The translations under genes were made by a program, and so were the position numbers. Shown one piece after another: positions 37,073-46,868 of a stretch of 64,000 nucleotides of DNA. Positions within the stretch are counted from its first letter, which is position 1. The number at the start of each line of letters is the position of its first letter. The notes beneath the pieces are model-generated. The model saw only the letters and a list, made by a program, of their open reading frames with translations, was not told the origin of the DNA and did no database searches. The DNA is from JAWWOL01 sp033851545. GTDB lineage: Bacteria; Actinomycetota; Actinomycetes; JAWWOL01. The DNA lies in the NCBI GenBank assembly GCA_033851545.1, contig JAWWOO010000081.1:62001-126000 (forward strand). Reading direction: 5' to 3'.

Positions 37073-37744
37073 ATGAGCAGCCCAGCAGAGAACCCGCCGC
37101 CCTCCCTCGAAGGCCTGACCATCGGCCTGCTCGGCGGTACGGGGGAACAGGGCCGGGGCCTTGCCCGCCGGTTCGGCATGGCCGGTCTGCCGGTGCTCCT
37201 CGGCTCCCGTACGGCCTCCCGCGCGGAGGAGGCGGCGGACGGGTTGGCGGGGGTGAAGGGTTGCCTCAACGAGCAGGTCGCGGATGGGGCGGACATCGTG
37301 ATCGTCGCCGTGCCCTGGGAGGGTCACGAAGCGTTGCTCCGCGGACTCGCCGGGCCGCTCGAAGGCCGGCTCGTGGTCGACTGCGTCAACCCGCTCGCCT
37401 TCGGCAAGGGCGGCCCGTGGCCGGTCCCCGTACCCGAGGGGAGTGCAGCCCAGCAGGCCGCCGCGCTGCTGCCGGGCTCGCGGGTCTGCGCAGCTTTCCA
37501 CCACATCAGTGCCCGGCTGCTGCTCGAGGGCGACGGGCCGGTGGACACCGACGTGCTGGTGGCCGGCAACGTCCGGGCGGACAAGGACCTCGTGATCGCG
37601 CTGGCGGCAACGATCGACGGGATGCGGGGGATCGACGCCGGCCCGCTGCACCTCGCCGGCGCGCTCGAGAGGATGACGGCGGTGCTGATCGCGGTCAACC
37701 GGCGCTACAAGGCCCACGCCGGACTGCGGGTCACCGACGTCTGA
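37073..37744 (+). CDS. npdG: NADPH-dependent F420 reductase
   Basis: 223 residues. Rossmann fold: IGLLGGTGEQGRGLARRF near residue 17, then LLGSRTASRAEEAA, IVIVAVPWEGH, VVDCVNPLAFGKGG and AFHHISARLL. This is the pattern of F420:NADP oxidoreductases (Fno/NpdG), which exchange hydride between F420 and NADP. Its presence implies that the organism makes coenzyme F420. Single-gene unit, convergent with the response regulator. Confidence 0.9.
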   Translation: MSSPAENPPPSLEGLTIGLLGGTGEQGRGLARRFGMAGLPVLLGSRTASRAEEAADGLAGVKGCLNEQVADGADIVIVAVPWEGHEALLRGLAGPLEGRLVVDCVNPLAFGKGGPWPVPVPEGSAAQQAAALLPGSRVCAAFHHISARLLLEGDGPVDTDVLVAGNVRADKDLVIALAATIDGMRGIDAGPLHLAGALERMTAVLIAVNRRYKAHAGLRVTDV

Positions 37745-37762
37745 CCAGGCGATTGCGTGGTC

Positions 37763-38434
37763 TCAGGTGCCGCTCCTCCAGTGTTCGATGCGGTCGTGGT
37801 CGGGGATGAAGCCGTGATCGACGCCCCAGAGGACCGCCTGGGTGCGGCTGCTCACCCCGATCTTGCGGTAGATGGTGCGGATGTAGGACTTGATGGTGTT
37901 GGGGCTGAGGTAGGTGAGTGCGGCCACTTCGGCGTTGTTCTTACCTTGGGTGATGAGGGCCAGGATCTCGGCCTCGCGGTCGGTAAGTCCTTCTCCGCGT
38001 CCCGGCCAGTCGAGTCCGACTGCGCTGCGCGGACGGGCTGGTGGCTCGCTGACAACCACTTCCCCCGCGTGGACCGCTTCCAGGGCGCTGACGAGGTCGC
38101 GGGCGGCCAAGGTCTTGGAGAGGTAGCCGTCCACTCCTTGCCGTCGGGCACTGGCGATCAGGCCGGGCTCGAAGTTCCAGGTGTAGACCACGACCCGGCG
38201 GGCCTTCGGGTTGTTCACGAGGACTGCGATCTGGTCGCGGTCGGCTTCGGCCTGGGCAAAGGCGTCGTAGAGCGCGATGTCCACGGCCTCGACGATGGGC
38301 TTGTTGGCGTCCATCTCGACGACGCGGACGCGGTCTCCGTACCGGGCGAGCATGTGGGCCACACCGGCCAGCACGATGTCGTAGTCATCGACCAACGCAA
38401 CGGTGATGGGCGTTCCGCGATTGGGCTTGGCCAT
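37763..38434 (-). CDS. NarL/FixJ-type response regulator
   Basis: 223 residues. N-terminal receiver domain with acidic pair VALVDDYD, probable phospho-acceptor in DIALYDAF and invariant Lys in GYLSKTLA; C-terminal LuxR-type HTH GLTDREAEILALITQGKNNAEVAALTYLSPNTIKSYI split over residues about 155-200. No histidine kinase gene adjoins it, so it is an orphan within this window. Targets unknown. Convergent with npdG, 18 bases between stops. Confidence 0.88.
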   Translation of the reverse strand: MAKPNRGTPITVALVDDYDIVLAGVAHMLARYGDRVRVVEMDANKPIVEAVDIALYDAFAQAEADRDQIAVLVNNPKARRVVVYTWNFEPGLIASARRQGVDGYLSKTLAARDLVSALEAVHAGEVVVSEPPARPRSAVGLDWPGRGEGLTDREAEILALITQGKNNAEVAALTYLSPNTIKSYIRTIYRKIGVSSRTQAVLWGVDHGFIPDHDRIEHWRSGT

Positions 38435-38712
38435 AGCCGAACGTTAACCTCCTTTGGGGTGTACCGCACCAGCCCTAGGGGTGATTGAGTCACCTCCATG
38501 GTTCACCCCGTGGGTCAGCTGAGGCCGACGAGTCTGTGCGATGCCCATTGCCCGGGAAGGCGCCCACCCATGCTTCGCCACCTCCCGAGCCGGAACAGGG
38601 CCAGCGCGCCCGGGCTGCTTCCTGCTCGCAGCCGGGAATGCCCTCGGCGACACGGCGAGATCGCAGCGATGCCGGGCCACAGCGCCCTGGTCGAGCTACC
38701 GGAGGCTGAGCG

Positions 38713-39063
38713 ATGGGGCTGACTGTCAGCACCGGTCAGAACGGTCCATTCACGGTTGTCACGATCTCAGGCGAGATCGACATCGCAACGGTGCCGCAGC
38801 TCCGCGACGCGTTGGAGACGCCGCTCCACCAAACCGATCCCTGCCTGATCCTCGACCTCACCGACGTCAGGTTCTGCGATTCCAGCGGCTTGGCGCTTCT
38901 GGTCGCAACCCGACGCAGGCTCCCCGACGGGGCTCCGCTACGGCTGGCAGGGGCACAGCCGATCGTGGCCCGGGTGTTCCAGCTCACCGGGTTGACCCAT
39001 GTGCTCCCCATGTTCGCCACGGTCAGCGACGCGGTCGCGGCATCCGATACAGCGCGGACCTGA
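38713..39063 (+). CDS. STAS-domain anti-sigma factor antagonist
   Basis: 116 residues, ATG preceded by GGAGG. SpoIIAA/RsbV-type: VVTISGEIDIATVPQLRDAL, LILDLTDVRFCDSSGLALLV split over residues about 44-64, where the Ser of CDSSG is the site a partner kinase would phosphorylate. It would bind an RsbW-like anti-sigma factor. No sigma or kinase gene adjoins it; the HATPase-containing GGDEF-EAL protein at 12659 is the only related domain in the window. The 278 bases before it hold no gene I can support. Confidence 0.88.
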   Translation: MGLTVSTGQNGPFTVVTISGEIDIATVPQLRDALETPLHQTDPCLILDLTDVRFCDSSGLALLVATRRRLPDGAPLRLAGAQPIVARVFQLTGLTHVLPMFATVSDAVAASDTART

Positions 39064-39100
39064 CTCTTGTCCACGGCAAGGAGGGGGCCCGCGATCGCGG

Positions 39101-40375
39101 TCAGGTCACCCGTACGACGAACGGGGTGCCGGACGTACGGACGTAGGCCTTGTTCGCGCCGAGCACCAGGCGGATCGGATAGCTGCCGGGCTTGCCGAAC
39201 TGGAACGAGATCGGGATCGACGTGCCGGCGGTCGTCCCGGCGCCGAGCACGTGCCACCTCTTGTTCGACTGGTACTGCAGGCTGACCTTGGTCCCGTCCG
39301 GCAGGTGGGCGACCGTGCAGGTGCCCGAGTCGAAACGCCCATGCCGGATGGTGCGGTCGGCCTTGCAGACGATCGGCGCGAGGACCCCCACCTTGGCGTC
39401 GGCCAGGCTGGTGCCGAGGTCGGCCGTCCGCGTGACGACCGCTCGGATCGCCGTGTTGACGGCGACCTTGGTGGCCAGCGAGAAGCGACCCGTCGCGCCG
39501 GTGTGCACGATCAGCGTGTGCCGCTTGCCGACGGCGGGAGCGAGCGTCACGGCTACCCGGGCGCCCACCAGCGGGCCTCCATCGTTCAACGCCACCGCTC
39601 GGCCACGGATCACGGCGAGCCTGCCAGAGTGCACGGTGGCGACCGGGCTCAGGACCACTTTCGTTGCTGTGTAGGCAAACCACGGCACGACGTCGCTTGC
39701 CGCCGAGCCGACGGAGGTGGTCAACGTCACCTGCACGTTGTGCGGGCCGGACCAGGTGGGCTCGTGCACGGCGAACGTCGCAGCACAGGCTTTGGCGGTG
39801 GTGACAACCACGCTGCACGCGGCCGGCAGGCCGTACTTCAGGTTGTCGACCCACAGCTGCAGAGACACCGGGGTGTCGTTCTGCGAGAGGTCGACCGAGC
39901 CGGTCGCCGTGACGGTGAGCGTGCCGCGTGCGACGGCGCCGGGCTTCGGCGAGGTGATGGTCACCGTCGGCGCCGGGTTGGCGGCCGTCACGGTGACGTT
40001 GCTCGTGCTGCCGGCGGGATGACTCGGCGTCGTGAGGACAACCTGCAGCACGTGCGAACCGGTGACACCGGTTGAGTCCCAGGTGAACGTCGTCGGGCAG
40101 TTCGCGCCGTACGCCGCGTAGTCGCAGGCCTTGGGCAGCCCGTACGCGATCCCGTCGACCTGCAGGAGCGTCCGGGCAGTTGCGGTCTCCGCGGGGTCGA
40201 CGTTGCCGGCGACGCTGACACTCACCAGCCCGCTGACCGTCGCCCCCGCCGTCGGCGCCGTGATCGCGACGGTCGGACTCACCGCTGCCCGCGCGACGCC
40301 GGCTGGCCCCACCAGGCCGACCGCGGTGGAGGCTGCGGCCAGCAGGGACACGGTCAGTCGACGAGCTGCGCGCAA
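39101..40375 (-). CDS. Secreted protein with two Ig-like domains
   Basis: 424 residues from a TTG at 40375 chosen because GGAGG stands six bases before it and the sequence after it is a signal peptide (LRAARRLTVSLLAAAS, cut near residue 30). Two Ig-like repeats of about 100 residues follow, both starting PTV-x-I-T-x-P-x-x-GA and both with a GLP-A-C-x(10-14)-C loop that may form a disulfide. The C-terminal 200 residues are further beta-rich domains (VVLSPVATVHSGRLAVIRG; GTKVSLQYQSNKRWHVLG). No catalytic motif; perhaps adhesion or cell-wall related. Unknown function. Confidence 0.68.
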   Translation of the reverse strand: MRAARRLTVSLLAAASTAVGLVGPAGVARAAVSPTVAITAPTAGATVSGLVSVSVAGNVDPAETATARTLLQVDGIAYGLPKACDYAAYGANCPTTFTWDSTGVTGSHVLQVVLTTPSHPAGSTSNVTVTAANPAPTVTITSPKPGAVARGTLTVTATGSVDLSQNDTPVSLQLWVDNLKYGLPAACSVVVTTAKACAATFAVHEPTWSGPHNVQVTLTTSVGSAASDVVPWFAYTATKVVLSPVATVHSGRLAVIRGRAVALNDGGPLVGARVAVTLAPAVGKRHTLIVHTGATGRFSLATKVAVNTAIRAVVTRTADLGTSLADAKVGVLAPIVCKADRTIRHGRFDSGTCTVAHLPDGTKVSLQYQSNKRWHVLGAGTTAGTSIPISFQFGKPGSYPIRLVLGANKAYVRTSGTPFVVRVT

Positions 40376-40459
40376 GGGGACCTCCGAGGGGCGGGGCTGG
40401 GCCGATCCGGAGACTACCGTGCGCGATTTCGGGCTTCGATGAGCCCCAACCGCCACCGG

Positions 40460-41311
40460 TCAGTGGTAGGTGTGCTCCTCCGCGGGGTAGACGCCGCCCC
40501 GTACATCCTCGGCGAACGCTTGGGCCGCCGACGTCAGCGCACCGCGCAGGTCCGCGTACCGCTTGAGGAACTTCGGCCCAGGGCCCTCGGTGAGTCCCGC
40601 CATGTCCTGCCACACCAGCACTTGGGCGTCGGTGCCCTGCCCTGCGCCGATCCCGATCGTCGGGATCTCCAGCGACGCCGTCACCCGGTCGGCCAGCTCG
40701 GCCGGCACCACCTCGAGGACGATCGCGAACGCCCCGGTGGACTGCAGCGCCTTCGCGTCACCGAGCAGCCGCTCGCCGGACTCGCCGCGGCCCTGGACCC
40801 GGTAGCCGCCGAAGGCGTTGACGCTCTGCGGGGTCAGCCCGAGGTGCGCCATCACCGGGATACCGGCCTCGACCAGCAGCTCGACGTGGGGGAGCACCCG
40901 CTCACCGCCCTCGAGCTTGACCGCGTGCGCGCCGCCCTCCTTGAGGAACCGTACGGCCGTCGCGAGCGCCTGCTGGGGCGACTCCTGGTACGAGCCGAAC
41001 GGCAGGTCGGCGATGACCAGCGCCCGCCGCGTCGACCGGCTGACCCCGCGTACGAGCGGCAGCAGCTCCTCGACCGTGACCGGAACGGTGGAGTCGTAGC
41101 CATAGACCACATTGGCTGCGGAGTCACCGACCAGCAGCGCCGGGATGCCGGCGTCGTCGAAGATCCGGGCGCTCAAGGCGTCGTACGCGGTGAGCATCGC
41201 CCATTTCTCGGAGCGGGTCTTGGCGTTCTGCAGGTCGCGGATGGTCACGCGTCGGGGCGGCTGGGAGGCCGCCGTCTGGTCGCCGTACAGGCGATCGGTG
41301 TTCTCGCTCAT
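40460..41311 (-). CDS. panB: 3-methyl-2-oxobutanoate hydroxymethyltransferase
   Basis: 283 residues. TIRDLQNAKTRSEKWAMLTAYD start, then GIPALLVGDSAANVVYG, ADLPFGSYQESP, VKLEGGERVLP, AHLGLTPQSVNAFGGYRVQG and IPTIGIGAGQGTDAQVLVWQDM, the full PanB pattern with the Mg-binding Asp residues in LVGDS and IADLPFG. It makes ketopantoate from alpha-ketoisovalerate and methylene-tetrahydrofolate, the first committed step to pantothenate and CoA. No other pan gene adjoins it. Confidence 0.95.
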   Translation of the reverse strand: MSENTDRLYGDQTAASQPPRRVTIRDLQNAKTRSEKWAMLTAYDALSARIFDDAGIPALLVGDSAANVVYGYDSTVPVTVEELLPLVRGVSRSTRRALVIADLPFGSYQESPQQALATAVRFLKEGGAHAVKLEGGERVLPHVELLVEAGIPVMAHLGLTPQSVNAFGGYRVQGRGESGERLLGDAKALQSTGAFAIVLEVVPAELADRVTASLEIPTIGIGAGQGTDAQVLVWQDMAGLTEGPGPKFLKRYADLRGALTSAAQAFAEDVRGGVYPAEEHTYH

Positions 41312-41600
41312 CGGGCTGCCTCTCGTCATCTCGGGGCGCCTTAGGCGTCCCCGGACTTCCACGATCGTGGCACGGTAATCGCCAACTGCCGAGGGGGTCA
41401 GCGGATTCCGGTTTGCGGGTCGGCGGTGGCGCCCGGGTGCAGGGCAGGGCATAGGTTGAGGAGAGCGTCGACCTCGTCCTCTCCGGAGTGCCGTGGCTCC
41501 AGGTGGCTGCACGTTTCCGGGGTGGCTCACCGGGGGAGTCGAGGGTTTGGCGCCGACAGCCCGCCGACAGGTGGGCCAGACCTCACGGGGGAGCCCAGCC

Positions 41601-44030
41601 TTGCGCCCAGCACCGCACGCCCGTACGAGATCCGTCCGCCGCTCGGCGTCGCTGCTGGCCTGCGCGCTCTCCCTCGCCTGGGCCCTTCCGGCATCGGCGG
41701 CGGCCTGGACGCCGGTGTCGCAGCCACAGGTGTCCGCCACCCTCGTGCTGCGCACGCCTGACCCGGCGGCGACCGCTGCCCTCGCGGCCTCGGCCGGCCT
41801 GTCCCGTGCCACGCGGCTCGACCGCCTCCGGGCTGGCATCCCGTCGCCGGCTGTCCGCGCGCAGGCGCTGCTGGTCGCGGCCGGCCTCGGCCTCACCGTC
41901 GACCACGTCACACCGTGGACGGTGGTCGTGCACGGGTCCGCGCGAGCCGTTGCCCTGCTGGCGGCCAGCGGGCGCAGCCTCGGCAGCTCGGTCTCCTCGC
42001 TGCCGTCCCTCGTCCCGCAGGCCGCCAGCGTCGTCGTCGCCGGCGCCAGGATCCCGCACGCGCCGCTCGCCAAGCAGGACGTCGTCGGGAGCGACCTGCT
42101 GCGCGCCTACTCCGCCTCCCCGGCCCCGCTCGCGCCCGGCGTCGGGCACCCGGTCATCGCCACCCTGCAGTACGCCGGCTGGGACCCGGCGGACCTGACG
42201 GCGTACGCCCGGGCGACGCACCTCCCGTCGCCTGCAGTCGGCGCGTTCCAGGCGGTCTCGGTGGACGGCGCCAGCACGACCGCCGTCGTGGACGCCTCGA
42301 CGGAGGTGGCGATCGACCAGGAGAGCATCTACGCCGTCGACCCGTACGCCTACCAGCGGGCGTACTTCGTCGACGGGACGGTCCAGGGGGACGTCGACGC
42401 CTACTACCAGATGGCGGCCGACGCGCTGACCGGCCCGGGCATCGTCGCCCTCTCGGTGTCGTGGGCCACGTGCGAGCAGGAGTTCCCGGCGGCTGCCGTG
42501 GCCGAGCACAGCGCGATCACGGCGCTGGTGGCCACCGGGGTCACGGTCTTCGCCGGCTCGGGGGACAACGGCTCGTTCTGCGAGGATCCCGGCCGTCAGC
42601 ACGTCTATCCCGACATGGTGAGCTATCCCGCCTCCGACCCGGCCGTCGTCGCGGTGGGAGGCACGACGCTGGACACGGTGGGGCCGGTGGAGACCGCGTG
42701 GGGTGCCCCGGACGACATTGCGGCCAGCGGGTTCAGCGGCTCCGGAGGCGGCGTGTCGGGGTTCGCCAGGCCCCCGTACCAGGACGCGGTCGCCCCGGCA
42801 TCTCCCTACCGCGAGGTGCCCGACATCGCCGCCGACGCCGACCCGGTGACCGGGATGGTGATCGTGCATGACTTCGGCGGCGGGCCGGAGGCTGCCCAGA
42901 TCGGCGGTACCAGCCTGTCGTCGCCGGTCTCGGCCGCACTGCTGACGGCTGAGCTGGGCTCGCGCGGCCTCACCAACGGTGGGGTCGGGGACATTCACGC
43001 CGCCCTGTATGCGGCGCCGGCGGGCAGCTTTCGGGACATCACGGTGGGGACCAACAGCTCGTACTCCGCCGGCACCGGTTACGACATGGTGACCGGACTC
43101 GGCGCCCCGCACTGGCACGCCATCGTCGACCAGCTGCTCCGGACCCCGGTCGTCCACGCTCGCGCGGTGCAGACCAGCCGCACCATCCAGCTGACCGTAC
43201 GGGCTCGGGCGGGCCAGGACTTCCTCGCGTGGGCGACCGGCACCGGCTCGCCGCCGGCGTGCGGCACCGACCTCGACCTGCCGGCGGCACCGGCCGCGGT
43301 CGTCGTGCCCAAGGACGGCGTCTACCAGCTCTGGGCGCAGGGCTACCTCGGCTACCAGCGATGCCTGACCGGGACGACGACGGTGGTCGTCGACCACGTC
43401 GCTCCCGGGATCTCCCTGAGGGCACGCGCCTCGTCACCGGCCGGCAGGACGGTCGCCTACTCCTGGGCGGTCTCCGATGCGGTGTCCGGTGTGCGCAGCG
43501 TCAACGCGTCCGTCCTCCGCAACGGCAAGCCGATCTGGTCGGGCCACTCGACCGGCGCGGGCCGGGTCACGCTCAAGGGCCGGCTCGGGTCGAGCTATCA
43601 GCTGGTGGTCTCCGCCAGGGACAAGGCCGGCAACCTCGCGACCTCCAAGCGCGTCCTGGGCGTGTCCTACGACGACCAGAGCTTCCGGTTCAGCGGCGGC
43701 TGGTCGCGGGCGACGAGCCACGCGGCCTTCGGCGGCAGGCTGGTCACGTCGACGCGGGCCGGCGCCGCAGCCCGCGCCAAGGCGTACGGCTCGACGTTCT
43801 CGCTGCTGACCACCACCTGCGCGAGCTGCGGCATCGCCGAGGTGTTCGTCGACGGCCGGCATGTTCGCGACGTGAGTCTCTACAGCAGGAGCTACCGTCC
43901 GCAGTCGCTGGTGCGGCTGGCGTCCTTCGGCTCGGCCAGGCTCCGCTCGGTGGTGCTCGTGGTCAAGGGCGCCAAGGCGGCGCGGAGCAAGGGCGTGGTG
44001 GTCAACGTGGACGGGCTGCTGGCGGTCTGA
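41601..44030 (+). CDS. Secreted S53 (sedolisin-type) peptidase, copy 1
   Basis: 809 residues from a TTG at 41601, eight bases after GGGGGAG and right before an arginine-rich signal peptide (SASLLACALSLAWALP). Residues about 36-165 resemble the Pro-kumamolisin prodomain (LGLTVDHVTPWTVVVHGSA). Catalytic residues of the Ser-Glu-Asp type: Glu235 and Asp239 in EVAIDQES, Asp322 in GSGDNG, Ser438 in GGTSLSSP; the calcium site is FRDIT with AGTGYDMVTGLG. The last 290 residues are an Ig-like part and a C-terminal jelly-roll-like domain (YDDQSF, GWSR, VFVDGRHVRDVSLYS) shared with the next gene. Acid-active extracellular proteolysis is the family role. Confidence 0.85.
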   Translation: MRPAPHARTRSVRRSASLLACALSLAWALPASAAAWTPVSQPQVSATLVLRTPDPAATAALAASAGLSRATRLDRLRAGIPSPAVRAQALLVAAGLGLTVDHVTPWTVVVHGSARAVALLAASGRSLGSSVSSLPSLVPQAASVVVAGARIPHAPLAKQDVVGSDLLRAYSASPAPLAPGVGHPVIATLQYAGWDPADLTAYARATHLPSPAVGAFQAVSVDGASTTAVVDASTEVAIDQESIYAVDPYAYQRAYFVDGTVQGDVDAYYQMAADALTGPGIVALSVSWATCEQEFPAAAVAEHSAITALVATGVTVFAGSGDNGSFCEDPGRQHVYPDMVSYPASDPAVVAVGGTTLDTVGPVETAWGAPDDIAASGFSGSGGGVSGFARPPYQDAVAPASPYREVPDIAADADPVTGMVIVHDFGGGPEAAQIGGTSLSSPVSAALLTAELGSRGLTNGGVGDIHAALYAAPAGSFRDITVGTNSSYSAGTGYDMVTGLGAPHWHAIVDQLLRTPVVHARAVQTSRTIQLTVRARAGQDFLAWATGTGSPPACGTDLDLPAAPAAVVVPKDGVYQLWAQGYLGYQRCLTGTTTVVVDHVAPGISLRARASSPAGRTVAYSWAVSDAVSGVRSVNASVLRNGKPIWSGHSTGAGRVTLKGRLGSSYQLVVSARDKAGNLATSKRVLGVSYDDQSFRFSGGWSRATSHAAFGGRLVTSTRAGAAARAKAYGSTFSLLTTTCASCGIAEVFVDGRHVRDVSLYSRSYRPQSLVRLASFGSARLRSVVLVVKGAKAARSKGVVVNVDGLLAV

Positions 44031-44263
44031 CGCCCAGCCTGCGGCGTTCGGCTTACACCGAAATGTCCTATGGCTAGGCCGAATGGGCCAACGCGATGTC
44101 GGCCAGACGGCTGACAATCACACAGAACTGCGGCAGGATGACGCCCAGTGACCCGTCCCCGCGGGTTGCGGAGCGCCTTGACCGCGTCTCCCGGCCCGAT
44201 CGACATGGGGAACGACCGTTGGGTGCCAGCAGCCTGTCGCGGGCCGAACGCCGCCCTCAGGAC

Positions 44264-46759
44264 ATGCGCATCCGGCGCGTCCTGATGGTGCCCCTCACGG
44301 CGGTGATCGGTGCGACGTTCGCGGTCCCGACGCTGCTGCCGGCCGCGGCCCAGGCCGGCGGCGCCGGTTCGGCCGTCGTCTCCGCGACCGTACTGCTGCG
44401 CACCTCCGGCAGCGCCGAGGCGCTGGCCCAGACCGGTGACCTCCCCAGGTCGGCCAGACTGACGAGGCTCCGCGAGACCATGGCTTCGGGGGCCACCCAG
44501 GCCGAGGTGCTGGCGACAGTACGCAACCTTGGTCTCACCGTTGACGAAGCCACCCCGTGGTCCCTGGTGGTGCACGGCTCCACGAGCAGCGTCCACCGGC
44601 TCGGCACCGTGCCCGGCGTGTCGTCCGTGCTCCTCGCCGGCGGCCCCAAGCCGAGTGCCGCCGCCGGGCCGGTGCAGCTGCGCGGATCCCAGCTGCGGAC
44701 GGCCTATCAGGCCTCGAGCGCCCGCCCGCCCGCCTCGGCCGTAACGCCGATCGTCGCCACGATTCAGTTCAGCGGCTGGGACTCCTCGGAACTGGCCGGC
44801 TACGTGGCCAGTGCGAATGCCCGCAAGAACGCGCCGGCACTGCCGGCGCCCACGGCGGCCACCTACACCGCGATCTCCGTTGGCGGCGCCTCGACCACCG
44901 CCTTCGCCGAGCCGGGGTCCGGTGAGGTCGCCCTCGACCAGGAGAGCATCTACGACACCGACCCGTACGCCCTGCAGCGGGCCTATTTCGCTGACGGGAG
45001 CACGGCCGGCCTCGTCGCTGCCCTCAACCGGGTCGCGGTCGACGCGCAGAACCTCCCGGGCCTGGTGGCACTGTCGATCTCGTGGACCTGGTGCACCTCG
45101 TACCTGGGCGGGCCCGACCTGCAAGCCATGCACAACGCGCTGGCCAATGTCGTCGCTGCCGGCGTCTCGGTGTTCGCAGCCTCCGGCGACGACGGTGTCT
45201 ATTGCCCGGCGGACGGGTCCAGGGACGTCAGCTACCCCGCCGCCGACCCGCTCGCCATCGCGGTCGGCGGCACCAGCCTCACCCTTGCCCCGACGAGCGA
45301 AACGGGCTGGGGCGCCCCGGACCCGTCTCGCATCTCCGGCTTCTACGGCTCGGGTGGCGGTGCGTCCAAAATCCCTGCAGCTTCGTGGCAGACAGCGGTG
45401 ACCGGCGCAGGCAACCGCGAGCTCCCGGACATTTCCTCCGACGCGGACATGGACACCGGCTTTCTCTCCTGGCACAAGCGGGACGCCAGCGGCGTCGGCT
45501 GGCAGCTGAGCGGCGGCACCAGCCTCGCGTCGCCGGTCTCTGCCGCGCTGTACGTGGCCGAGCTCGGCTCGCGGGGAGCGACCAACGGGGGGCTCGGGGA
45601 CCTGCACTCGGTGCTCTACACCGCACCGGCAGGGGACTTCCGCGACATCACCAGCGGCAGCAACGGCTTCTACACGGCGAAGGCCGGCTACGACATGGTG
45701 ACCGGGCTCGGTGCGCCCCTGTGGAGCAAGGTGGTCGACAGGCTGTTGACCCAGCCGGTGATCTCCGTGCCGGCGACGTCGGCCACCCGGGTGGTCCCGG
45801 TCAGCGTCTCCGCCCCTGCCGGTCAGACCTTCCTGGCCTGGACCACCGGCTACGGCGACCCGCCGGGGACGTGCGGCACCTCCGCCGGGCAGCCCGCTGA
45901 CCCGGCACCGGTGACCGTCCCTGCCGACGGCTCGTACCGGATCTGGGCCGAGGGCTACGTCGGTGACCGGCACTGCTTCATCGTCTCGACCACGACGGTG
46001 GTCAGTACCGGCGGACCGACACCGACACCGACGACCAGTCCGCCCACGACCACCACGCCGGTCGTCACCGGCCAGCCGGTGATCGGGCCTACCGCCCCGC
46101 CGAGCGCGGTCTCGGACGTCACGCCCCCGACCGTGACCTTGTCGGCCCGGCAGACTTCCCTTGGTACGGCGGCAATGTCGTACACCTGGCGGGCCTCCGA
46201 CGGCTCCGGCTCGGGCGTCGGCACGGTGGCAGCGACCGTCTTCAGGGACAACAAGCCGGTCTGGACAGGGCAGGTCAAACCGTGGGCTTCGCTGACGATG
46301 TCCGGCCTGGCCGGCCACTCGTACCGGCTGGCCATCGTGGCCGTCGACGTCGCGGGCAACGCGGCGGGATTCGCCAGCAACACCGTGCGGCTGCCCTACG
46401 ACGACCGCAGCTTCAAGGTCAGCAAGGGCTGGTCCCGCTCGGCATCGCGCAACGCATTCGACGGCAGCTACGTGAAGTCGGCGAGGTCGGGCGCCTCAGC
46501 ATCGATAGCGGCCGTCGGCAGGACGTTCTCGCTGCTCACCTCGACCGGTCCGGCGGAGGGCATTGTCGGGGTCTACATCGACGGCAGGCACGTACGCGAC
46601 CTGAGCCTCTACAGCACATCCAGTCGTTCGCACGTCGTCGTAGTCCTGGCCCGGTTCAGCACGGCCAAGTCGCACCGGATCACGTTGCTGGTCAAGGGAA
46701 AGCGCGCAGCGCACGGCAAGGGCATGACGGTCGCCGTGGACGGGTTGCTCGCGCTCTGA
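44264..46759 (+). CDS. Secreted S53 (sedolisin-type) peptidase, copy 2
   Basis: 831 residues from the ATG at 44264, where a signal peptide begins (MRIRRVLMVPLTAVIGATF); the ribosome-binding site is weak. Same order as the preceding gene: prodomain (NLGLTVDEATPWSLVVHG), Glu221 and Asp225 in EVALDQES, Asp in ASGDDG, Ser420 in GGTSLASP, FRDIT and AGYDMVTGLG. A Thr/Pro linker (TPTPTTSPPTTTTP) follows the catalytic part, then the Ig-like and YDDRSF/GWSR/VYIDGRHVRDLSLYS domains. A tandem paralogue 233 bases after copy 1; in-between DNA carries no gene. Confidence 0.85.
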   Translation: MRIRRVLMVPLTAVIGATFAVPTLLPAAAQAGGAGSAVVSATVLLRTSGSAEALAQTGDLPRSARLTRLRETMASGATQAEVLATVRNLGLTVDEATPWSLVVHGSTSSVHRLGTVPGVSSVLLAGGPKPSAAAGPVQLRGSQLRTAYQASSARPPASAVTPIVATIQFSGWDSSELAGYVASANARKNAPALPAPTAATYTAISVGGASTTAFAEPGSGEVALDQESIYDTDPYALQRAYFADGSTAGLVAALNRVAVDAQNLPGLVALSISWTWCTSYLGGPDLQAMHNALANVVAAGVSVFAASGDDGVYCPADGSRDVSYPAADPLAIAVGGTSLTLAPTSETGWGAPDPSRISGFYGSGGGASKIPAASWQTAVTGAGNRELPDISSDADMDTGFLSWHKRDASGVGWQLSGGTSLASPVSAALYVAELGSRGATNGGLGDLHSVLYTAPAGDFRDITSGSNGFYTAKAGYDMVTGLGAPLWSKVVDRLLTQPVISVPATSATRVVPVSVSAPAGQTFLAWTTGYGDPPGTCGTSAGQPADPAPVTVPADGSYRIWAEGYVGDRHCFIVSTTTVVSTGGPTPTPTTSPPTTTTPVVTGQPVIGPTAPPSAVSDVTPPTVTLSARQTSLGTAAMSYTWRASDGSGSGVGTVAATVFRDNKPVWTGQVKPWASLTMSGLAGHSYRLAIVAVDVAGNAAGFASNTVRLPYDDRSFKVSKGWSRSASRNAFDGSYVKSARSGASASIAAVGRTFSLLTSTGPAEGIVGVYIDGRHVRDLSLYSTSSRSHVVVVLARFSTAKSHRITLLVKGKRAAHGKGMTVAVDGLLAL

Positions 46760-46817
46760 CCCGGATGGCCCATCGACCCTGTCGGGTCAGGACCTCGAAC
46801 GGCTAGTCCTTCGGAGT

Positions 46818-46857
46818 GTGTATGAGCTGCTGACGGATCTGCCAGCAGCTCATACAC
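46818..46857. repeat. Dispersed palindromic hairpin, copy 2
   Basis: GTGTATGAGCTGCTG (46818-46832) and its exact complement (46843-46857), loop ten bases; nearly the same as 8281-8320. An imperfect 18-base direct repeat, GAACGGnTAGTCCnnCGG, flanks it at 46797-46814 and 46863-46880, as insertion with target duplication might leave. Lies between convergent genes. Confidence 0.75.
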
Positions 46858-46868
46858 CGCCAGAACGG

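Noticed and set aside
38435..38712. Small frames between the response regulator and the STAS gene
   Set aside because: Several overlapping frames on both strands, none with a ribosome-binding site or recognisable sequence; treated as non-coding.
44031..44263. TTCGGC...GCCGAA pairing between the two S53 genes
   Set aside because: Arms of six bases about 25 bases apart, without other support; too weak to call a terminator.
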